The position numbers were made by a program, and so were the translations under genes. DNA of 47,179 nucleotides from Acrocarpospora macrocephala (lineage in GTDB: Bacteria > Actinomycetota > Actinomycetes > Streptosporangiales > Streptosporangiaceae). Positions 41,747 through 47,179 of the stretch are shown here, one piece after another (the stretch's first letter is position 1; each line of letters opens with the position of its first letter). The notes beneath the pieces were generated by a model that saw only the letters and a program-made list of their open reading frames with translations, had not been told where the DNA came from and did no database searches. The stretch spans positions 1 through 47,179 of the forward strand of contig NZ_BLAE01000088.1 in NCBI RefSeq assembly GCF_009687865.1, written 5' to 3'.

Positions 41747-41908
41747 ACACCTCCAGATCCCGCCACACCTTGTGATGCCGACGCACCTTGTGATGCCCGA
41801 GCACCTCGTGACGGCCGCACCCCTCGTGACGGCCGCACCCCTCGTGACGCCCGTGCACCTTGTGACGGCCCATTCACCACATGACGCCCAGTACACCTCT
41901 TGGCGCCG
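41747..41908. repeat. 18-bp minisatellite, 9 units
   Basis: Nine head-to-tail 18-bp units, such as GCACCTTGTGATGCCCGA and ACCCCTCGTGACGGCCGC. The central six are close copies and the outer three degenerate. It lies between the GH95 3' end and the PadR promoter. Because 18 is a multiple of three, a minus-strand frame through it reads V-T-R-G-A-A-type hexapeptides, but no start or homology supports a gene. The intervals 41712-41746 and 41909-41990 show nothing else. Confidence 0.85.
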
Positions 41909-41990
41909 GTACGGCGAGAACCGCCACCTGCGTGAACGGCGCCGGATAACGGCGAGCAACCCGGGAGTCACTCGTCCTGTTCGGTGCTCG

Positions 41991-44315
41991 CTAGAAGCGA
42001 AGGTCGATAGGGGTTCCAGCGGGGAGGTGGGCTTCTTGGCCGTTGATCGTGGCGGTGATGGTCTCGCGGGCGGTCAGGGTGGCTTCGATTCGCTTGGGGG
42101 ACCAGGCCAGGCGGTCGAGTCCGATTCCGGCTCTGGCCAGGAGGCCTGTGGCCTCGCCGGATGGCCAGGGGCAGGCGGGGAGGAGGTCGATGTGGCCCTC
42201 GTGGGTGGAGCGGAGGAGCATGGCGGCGATCAAGGCGGGGGTTCCGCCGCAGATGTCGACGTTGAAAATGGCGTCGCGGTTGTGGGTGGAGACCAGGTTG
42301 GGGCGCCAGTAGCGGGTGCTGAGCAGGGTCAATGCCTCATCGGCCTCGGCGGTCATGCCCAGGCCGGCGGCGGCGAGTCCGATCTGGACCAAGCCGAAGG
42401 CCATCTCATCGGACTCGGCGCTTCGCCACCATTCCAGCCGTTTCTGTACGGCTAGTGCGCCCGCTTCGGCGAGGTGGGAATCGGGTTCGTACCAGAAGGG
42501 GTAGAGGTGTGAGGCATGGCGGTGGGCGTGGTTGTCCTTGATGTCCCACGCCCATTCGGCGAGTTCGCCGGTGGGGGCGATGCGGTAGGCGGGTAACCGC
42601 CGCGCCAACGTCTCCCAGCGGGGGTGGGGATCGACCCGGCGGAGATTGGTGAGCAGGTCGCGTACGGCGGCGAGGTCCATGGTGGCGTTGATCGCGGCTT
42701 GGGCGGTTTCGCCGGGCGGGGCGTTCTCCGGGGAGTACGAAGGGACGAAGTTGCCCTGGGGATCAAGGAAGTCCTCGTAGAACGTGGCGGCTTCGGTCAT
42801 GAAGGGGAGGGCTCGGGTGTGCAGGAAGTGGGTGTCGAGGGTGTGGCTGTAGTAGTCGAAGTAGAGGCGGGAGAGCCAGGCGGCGCCTGCCGTCCAGAAG
42901 GTCTGGCACCAGCGGGGAGTGAAGTGGTTCTGGCGGCCGTGAGTGGAGAGGTGGACGGGGGTGAGGATGCCGCGGCAGCCGTACAGGCGGTGGGCGTTGG
43001 CGCGGAAGTCGGGGAGGAAGGCGTCGAACAGGTCGAATACGGGGAGCAGGAGTTCGGGGGTTCCGGTGCTGAGCAGGGCGGCGACGGCGGATTGCAGGTT
43101 GCCGTCGATGGTGTAGCCGGACTGCCAGGCGGGGTGGCTGGTGCCGGACCAGACGCCTTGCAGGGTGGGCGGGAGGTCCCCAACGCTGGAGATGATCGCG
43201 TAGCGGCCTGCGGCGTAGAGCGTTTCGATGAGTTCTTCACCGCCCTGGGCGAGGGTTCTTTCCGCGTTTACGGTGATCTGCCGGAGGCCGGGGCGGTCGA
43301 AAAGGTCGCCGTGGGCTTCTTCCGCCCTCGCGGTGGCTTTCAGGTGACGGGAGCGGTCGAAGAGATCGCCGTGGGCTTCTTCCGCCCTCGCGGTGGCTTT
43401 CAGGTGACGGGAGCGGTCGAAGAGATCGCCGTCGGCTTCTTCCGCCCTCGCGATGGTTTGCGGAGGACGAGAGCGGTCGGTCTCTTCTGCCCTCGCGGTG
43501 GCTTGGTGGGGGTTGAGTTGGAGGTGGGAGCGGTGGAAAAGATCGCCGTGGATGGGTGCGTGGCGGGTTAGGAGTTCGTCGAAGCGTGCGGGCGGGGGTG
43601 GGGTGCTGGTGGAAAGCGGGTCTGTGGCCGTGGTGGTTCTGGCGGTGATCGTTACTGAGGTGGCGCTGCGGATCTCCAGGCGGGTGCCGGTGGTCCAGAG
43701 GTGGCCGCCTTGTGCGGTGACGTGGCATTCGACCTGGTAAATGGGGGTGTTCAGGCGCAGGGTGAAGGCGCCGGTGATGGTGGGGGTGGATTCGATGGGG
43801 GCGTCTTCGGGTGGGGAGAGGGTGAGGATGCCGCTGACGTCGCCGGTGAGGCGGATCGCGATCACGTCGTCGGGGCGGGAGGCGAAGACCTCCTGGGTGA
43901 GGCTCGGCCAGCCTTGCGTGACCAGGCCCGACGTGAAATCGCATTCCCGGAAATACGGTGAATCGCTGGTGAGTGGGTGGAATGTGAGGGTGGCTGAGGG
44001 GACCAAGGGGTCGATCTGGCGGAGTTCCGTGTAGTCCGGGTTCTCCTGGGTGGCCAGGGCGGTTACTCGGTCGGCCGCTTGCTGGTACGCGCCGCCGTAC
44101 AGGAGGGAACGGAGTTCGGGCAGGATGCGCGCGGTGTTTGGGGGGTCGAGTGGGGGCACGAGCGGGAGGAACAGGCGTTCGTGGGAGAACGTGATGGCCA
44201 GGGCGTGCGGGCCGCCGTACACGAGGGCGCCCTGACGACCGTTTCCGGTGATCAGGGCATGTTCCCAGTCGTCGGCGGGGGTGGCCGAGGTGAAGCCGTT
44301 GACACCGGAGATCAT
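41991..44315 (-). CDS. GH95 alpha-L-fucosidase-like protein
   Basis: A 774-aa cytoplasmic protein, no signal peptide. The N-terminus (D-D-W-E-H-A-L-I-T-G-N-G-R-Q-G-A-L-V-Y-G-G) and the S-P-E-N motif in V-P-S-Y-S-P-E-N-A-P, with its conserved Glu, mark GH95, the inverting alpha-1,2-L-fucosidases (some act on L-galactose). H-R-H-A-S-H-L-Y-P is the conserved His motif. The usual N-x-N-x-Q-M-N-Y-W active-site stretch reads I-D-G-N-L-Q-S-A here, so one catalytic-site Asn may be replaced and activity needs testing. The linker before the (alpha/alpha)6 barrel carries tandem repeats. ATG 44315 is preferred; it is 47 nt from the divergent GH42 start. Confidence 0.85.
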   Translation of the reverse strand: MISGVNGFTSATPADDWEHALITGNGRQGALVYGGPHALAITFSHERLFLPLVPPLDPPNTARILPELRSLLYGGAYQQAADRVTALATQENPDYTELRQIDPLVPSATLTFHPLTSDSPYFRECDFTSGLVTQGWPSLTQEVFASRPDDVIAIRLTGDVSGILTLSPPEDAPIESTPTITGAFTLRLNTPIYQVECHVTAQGGHLWTTGTRLEIRSATSVTITARTTTATDPLSTSTPPPPARFDELLTRHAPIHGDLFHRSHLQLNPHQATARAEETDRSRPPQTIARAEEADGDLFDRSRHLKATARAEEAHGDLFDRSRHLKATARAEEAHGDLFDRPGLRQITVNAERTLAQGGEELIETLYAAGRYAIISSVGDLPPTLQGVWSGTSHPAWQSGYTIDGNLQSAVAALLSTGTPELLLPVFDLFDAFLPDFRANAHRLYGCRGILTPVHLSTHGRQNHFTPRWCQTFWTAGAAWLSRLYFDYYSHTLDTHFLHTRALPFMTEAATFYEDFLDPQGNFVPSYSPENAPPGETAQAAINATMDLAAVRDLLTNLRRVDPHPRWETLARRLPAYRIAPTGELAEWAWDIKDNHAHRHASHLYPFWYEPDSHLAEAGALAVQKRLEWWRSAESDEMAFGLVQIGLAAAGLGMTAEADEALTLLSTRYWRPNLVSTHNRDAIFNVDICGGTPALIAAMLLRSTHEGHIDLLPACPWPSGEATGLLARAGIGLDRLAWSPKRIEATLTARETITATINGQEAHLPAGTPIDLRF
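43290..43500 (-). repeat. 60-bp in-frame tandem repeat within GH95 gene
   Basis: Bases 43321-43380 and 43381-43440 are identical at 59 of 60 positions; partial, more diverged copies flank them. Each unit encodes 20 residues of the type A-T-A-R-A-E-E-A-H-G-D-L-F-D-R-S-R-H-L-K. The unit copies the enzyme's own H-x-x-L-F-x-R-x-x-L linker motif (H-G-D-L-F-H-R-S-H-L further upstream in the protein), so it arose by recent tandem duplication of that segment. Confidence 0.9.
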
Positions 44316-44318
44316 GGC

Positions 44319-44342
44319 AATTAGTTTGACCTCCATCCTAAT
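44319..44342. promoter_or_regulatory. Operator-like motif between GH95 and GH42 (shared)
   Basis: Plus strand AATTAGTTTG, ACC, TCCATCC, TAAT: 20 of 24 positions match the motif upstream of the GH31 operon. Here it also contains a perfect outer dyad, ATTAG and CTAAT, spaced by 13 nt. It fills half of the 47-bp gap between two divergent genes, so one bound regulator could control both. On the minus strand it overlaps the GGAGG ribosome binding site of GH95. Confidence 0.65.
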
Positions 44343-44362
44343 GGGCGGCAAGAGGTGGGCCG

Positions 44363-46273
44363 ATGCGCTACGGCGGCGACTACAACCCCGAGCAGTGGCC
44401 CGAAGAGGTCTGGCATGACGACGTCGCCCTGATGCGCGAGGCCTCGGTCAACCTCGTGACCGTGGGCGTTTTCTCATGGTCCCGCCTGGAACCCGTGGAA
44501 GGCGAGTACGACTTCGGCTGGCTCGACCGCGTGCTCGACCTGCTGGCCGCCAACGACATCCAGGTCAATCTGGCCACGCCGACCGCGTCCCCGCCGCCGT
44601 GGTTCAGCCTGGCGTACCCGGACGCGCTCACCGTCACCGCCGATGGGGTACGGCTCACGCACGGCAGCCGGGATACCTACTGCGTCAGCGCTCCGCCGTA
44701 CCGGACGGCCGCGAAGCGGATGGCGACGGCGCTGGCCGGGCGGTACGGCGAGCATCCCGCGCTGGCGATGTGGCATGTGCACAACGAGTACGGAACGTGG
44801 TGCCATTGCGATCATGTGGCCGGCGCCTTCCGGGAGTGGCTGCGGCGGCGGCATGGGTCGCTGGACGTGCTCAATGAGGCGTGGACGACTGATTTCTGGA
44901 GCCAGCGTTATTCGGACTGGGCGCAGATCAGCCCGCCGCGGAAGACGCAGTATCTGGCCAATCCCGCGCAGTTGTTGGATTTCCGGCGGTTCCTGTCCGA
45001 TGAGATGCTCGCGTGTTACGTGGAGCAGCGGGACATCCTGCGGCCGACGGGGGTGCCGGTGACCACGAACTTTGTGTTCGGTGGGTGGGTTCCGGTGGAT
45101 CACTGGCGGTGGGCGGAGGAAGTGGATCTCGTTGCCATTGATGACTATCCGTCCGGGAACGCGGAGGAGGAGAGCGCGTTCGCGGCCGATCTGGCGCGGT
45201 CGTGGGCGCGGGGGCGGCCGTGGTTGCTGATGGAGCAGGCTGCCGGGGTGCGGTACGCCGGGGGGCGAATGATCCCCAAAGAGCCTGGGGCGCTGGCGCG
45301 GCATTCGATGCAGCACATCGCCCGAGGCTCCCAGGGGGCGATGTTCTTCCAGTGGCGGGCCTCCCGGGGCGGTGCCGAACAATGGCACCACGGCATGGTT
45401 CCCCACGCAGGCCCCAACTCCCGCACATTCCAGGAAATATCGGCATTAGGCAGGACGCTCGCTGGGCTTTCTGATCATGTTCCTGGGATCGACGCCAAGG
45501 TCGCGATCCTGTGGGACTACGAAGCATGGTGGGCGTTGCAATCCCCCGGCCTGCCCTCGCCCGACCTCGACTACCTCAAATCAATCCGCCAGGCCCACCG
45601 CGCCCTGTGGCAACGCGGAATCACCCCCGACTTCGCCCACCCATCCCACGACATTTCACAATACGAAACGATCCTCGTCCCGAGCCTGTACCTAATCACC
45701 AGTAAATCCGCCGCCAACCTCACCACGTTCGTGCAAAACGGCGGCACCTTGATCGTCTCCTACTTCACCGCCCTGACCAACGAACACTGCCAGATCCACC
45801 TAAACGGCCACCCCGGCGCCCTCCGCCACCTCCTCGGCATCTCAATCGACGAATTCACCCCACTAACCGAACCAATCCCCTTGCTCGCCTCGGGCGAGAC
45901 ACCCCCACCCGTCCGCTCCTCCGGCACGACCTGGAACGCCCAGCTCACCGGCATGATCTGGAGTGAGAACGTCCGTCTTGTGGGTGCCGAGGCGGTGGTC
46001 ACATATTCCAGCGGAACCCCGGCGATCACGCGCAACCGCTACGGAGCCGGGACGGCCTGGTATCTGTCCACCCAGCTCGATGACGACGGCTACGCGGCGC
46101 TGCTCACCGCGGCGGGGCTGCCCGTCGCGTCCGCCCCGCCCGGCGTCGAGGTCATCCGGCACCGCGACGGAACCGTTTACGCCATCAACCACACCAAGGA
46201 CGCCGTCCACGGCATCGCTCCCAACCCCCTGCCACCAGGCGGTTTCGCGATATTCAATGACCCTTGCCGCTGA
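44363..46273 (+). CDS. GH42 beta-galactosidase (second copy)
   Basis: A 636-aa cytoplasmic GH42 enzyme. It opens with R-Y-G-G-D-Y-N-P-E-Q-W. Acid/base E142 is in H-V-H-N-E-Y-G, nucleophile E291 in W-L-L-M-E-Q, and a Cys pair in T-W-C-H-C follows the acid/base. The trimerisation and C-terminal domains are complete. Clearly related to, but distinct from, the GH42 of the galactan locus. It is divergent from the GH95 fucosidase, sharing the 47-bp control region, so the two likely act in sequence: fucose is removed, then galactose. ATG 44363 follows AAGAGG. Base composition of the coding strand changes from G-rich to C- and A-rich near 45430. Confidence 0.93.
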   Translation: MRYGGDYNPEQWPEEVWHDDVALMREASVNLVTVGVFSWSRLEPVEGEYDFGWLDRVLDLLAANDIQVNLATPTASPPPWFSLAYPDALTVTADGVRLTHGSRDTYCVSAPPYRTAAKRMATALAGRYGEHPALAMWHVHNEYGTWCHCDHVAGAFREWLRRRHGSLDVLNEAWTTDFWSQRYSDWAQISPPRKTQYLANPAQLLDFRRFLSDEMLACYVEQRDILRPTGVPVTTNFVFGGWVPVDHWRWAEEVDLVAIDDYPSGNAEEESAFAADLARSWARGRPWLLMEQAAGVRYAGGRMIPKEPGALARHSMQHIARGSQGAMFFQWRASRGGAEQWHHGMVPHAGPNSRTFQEISALGRTLAGLSDHVPGIDAKVAILWDYEAWWALQSPGLPSPDLDYLKSIRQAHRALWQRGITPDFAHPSHDISQYETILVPSLYLITSKSAANLTTFVQNGGTLIVSYFTALTNEHCQIHLNGHPGALRHLLGISIDEFTPLTEPIPLLASGETPPPVRSSGTTWNAQLTGMIWSENVRLVGAEAVVTYSSGTPAITRNRYGAGTAWYLSTQLDDDGYAALLTAAGLPVASAPPGVEVIRHRDGTVYAINHTKDAVHGIAPNPLPPGGFAIFNDPCR

Positions 46274-46603
46274 CCTGCCCAAACGTGAACTGGATCAGGA
46301 ATGGCAACTTATCGGGCTCTTGTTGGACTTTCAGGTGGATGGCACGGCGGCCTACCGTCCCCGTGCCAGTCCCGATGGCTGGCCGAGGCGGCCTGGGACA
46401 ACATCCCGGCCCGGCCTCAGCGCCCCGGCCTCATGTCCGCGCGGTCGGGGCGCACTCCAACCAGACCGGCAGGCGCTGTCAACCAGTTGCGACCGGCAAC
46501 CGTCCTCTTCAGGCAACGGTCAAACTCTGCAAGTAAAAAACAAGGGGACGGCAAACACGAAGGCGCATAGTCTGCTCAAGTCACCGGAAGGAGGGCGATC
46601 ATC
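46274..46603. other. Gene-free stretch before small proteins
   Basis: No convincing gene on either strand. The 3' part contains a short A-rich run (AAAAAACA near 46530) and GCATAGTCT at 46565-46573, a possible -10 element for the small gene at 46604. No terminator hairpin was recognised after the GH42 stop. Confidence 0.4.
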
Positions 46604-46714
46604 ATGGCCATTCAAGGACGCCGCCGACGAATCCGCATTCCCAAGTCACGGATGCGACGCAAGGTGGCCGACCTCGACCTCCGTTCCCCCTCCGGTCGCC
46701 TGCTGCCGTTCTAG
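46604..46714 (+). CDS. Small Arg-rich protein (36 aa), unknown
   Basis: ATG 46604 has a strong ribosome binding site, GGAAGGAGG, with good spacing, which is the main evidence that it is translated. The product begins M-A-I-Q-G-R-R-R-R-I-R-I-P-K and ends S-G-R-L-L-P-F. It is very basic in the first 20 residues, with no hydrophobic segment or cysteine. It could be a nucleic-acid-binding peptide or the precursor of a modified peptide; no modifying enzyme gene is adjacent within the window. Family unknown. Confidence 0.5.
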   Translation: MAIQGRRRRIRIPKSRMRRKVADLDLRSPSGRLLPF

Positions 46715-46794
46715 GCGCTTTACAGCAGTTTTATGCCACCCTCTGTAGAAATTTCATGTTAGGTAACGAAATCATCACGTCCGGGGGGATAGCG

Positions 46795-46974
46795 ATGCTC
46801 AAGGTGGTGCCACCACTCGCCAAAGTGAGAGACATCCGGTCCGCCCTACGCAGGCGGCCCAGCGCCAGACTCACGACCACCATCCACGACACCAAGGTCA
46901 TCCACCTCCACACGTACCGGCACGCCAAGATCATCCACTTCCCCGAGCGCCACGACCCCACAACAGTGGCCTGA
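46795..46974 (+). CDS. Small basic His-rich protein (59 aa), unknown
   Basis: ATG 46795 follows GGGGGGAT; a possible promoter lies at 46719-46749 (TTTACA and TGTAGA). The N-terminal half is basic (R-S-A-L-R-R-R-P-S-A-R). The C-terminal half has regularly placed His residues (I-H-D-T-K-V-I-H-L-H-T-Y-R-H-A-K-I-I-H-F) in an alternating pattern suggesting beta strands and perhaps metal binding. No family recognised. It lies 80 nt after the 36-aa protein, so the two may form a unit. Confidence 0.5.
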   Translation: MLKVVPPLAKVRDIRSALRRRPSARLTTTIHDTKVIHLHTYRHAKIIHFPERHDPTTVA

Positions 46975-46995
46975 CGTCAGTGGCCCGACGGGGCA

Positions 46996-47142
46996 TGAGC
47001 CCGCCCCCCTTCGAGCGCGCTTTCCGACGAATCGGGGGTTGGTCCCTTCGAACGCACCTTCCGGTGTATCGGGGCCAGCCCCTTCAAGCGCACCTTCCGA
47101 CGAATCAGAGCCCGACCCCTTCAAGCACGCCTCCGGCGAATC
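46996..47142 (-). repeat. 36-bp tandem repeats at right edge
   Basis: Four units on the minus strand, each beginning GAT and containing GAAGG, encode D-S-S-E-G-A-L-E-G-A-G-P-like dodecapeptides. The first three are exactly 36 bp apart. One extra base before the fourth shifts the frame. The frame is open to the window edge, so this may be the C-terminal end of a gene starting beyond it, already decaying. The remaining edge 47143-47179 shows nothing further. Confidence 0.55.
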
Positions 47143-47179
47143 GGGCGGGGGCGGGCGGAGCCCGGAGGAATAGAGAGGG

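Overview
The window comes from a high-GC actinomycete, most likely of the order Streptosporangiales. The grounds are GC-rich codon use, frequent GTG/TTG starts, 4-bp ATGA/GTGA overlaps inside operons, and actinomycete-specific families (XRE-DUF5753 regulators, DUF6879, DUF6247, Ser/Thr kinases with C-terminal ectodomains). The order is inferred from family content; no rRNA or tRNA is present to confirm it.

Layout. 1-4.3 kb: edge fragment of an NB-ARC/AfsR-like regulator, a DUF6879/XRE-DUF5753 operon, a solitary type I-E-like CRISPR repeat, an AraC-VOC pair, a YCII protein and a Cys-rich zinc-ribbon-like protein. 4.4-11.3 kb (minus): MFS transporter, two tandem Ser/Thr kinases and a 942-aa single-pass protein; the three signalling proteins carry related DUF3558-like ectodomains. 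11.3-19.7 kb (minus): a five-gene operon, GH31 alpha-xylosidase, sugar-binding lipoprotein, two permeases and secreted GH3, closed by a terminator. 19.8-25.8 kb: small protein, methyltransferase, an intact NarL-type two-component system, the deletion-fused remnant of a second one, a multicopper oxidase and DUF6247. 25.8-31.5 kb: a patch bounded by a broken GH53 copy on the left and the intact GH53 on the right. It holds XRE-TPR, GNAT, a small protein, and a defence-like AAA ATPase + DUF4276 (TOPRIM-like) pair, with gene fragments at its edges. 31.5-40.3 kb: galactan utilisation locus, with GH42 and two GH53 endo-galactanases divergent from a binding protein/permease/permease/LacI operon, and two LacI palindromes between them. 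40.2-41.7 kb: PadR and a membrane protein. 41.7-46.3 kb: an 18-bp minisatellite and divergent GH95 alpha-L-fucosidase and GH42 genes. 46.3-47.2 kb: two small basic proteins and a 36-bp repeat running to the edge.

How the parts fit. Two carbohydrate systems are encoded. The first degrades beta-1,4-galactan: secreted GH53 cuts it, the ABC system imports oligomers, GH42 releases galactose, and LacI represses. The second links two loci 25 kb apart: a 24-bp motif (20/24 identical) lies upstream of the GH31 operon and again between GH95 and the second GH42. Fucosidase, galactosidase, alpha-xylosidase and GH3 are the activities needed to strip Fuc-Gal-Xyl-Glc side chains of xyloglucan, so I infer one regulon for fucogalactoxyloglucan oligosaccharides. 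Neither ABC system has an ATPase gene here, so a shared MsiK/MsmX-type ATPase elsewhere is expected.
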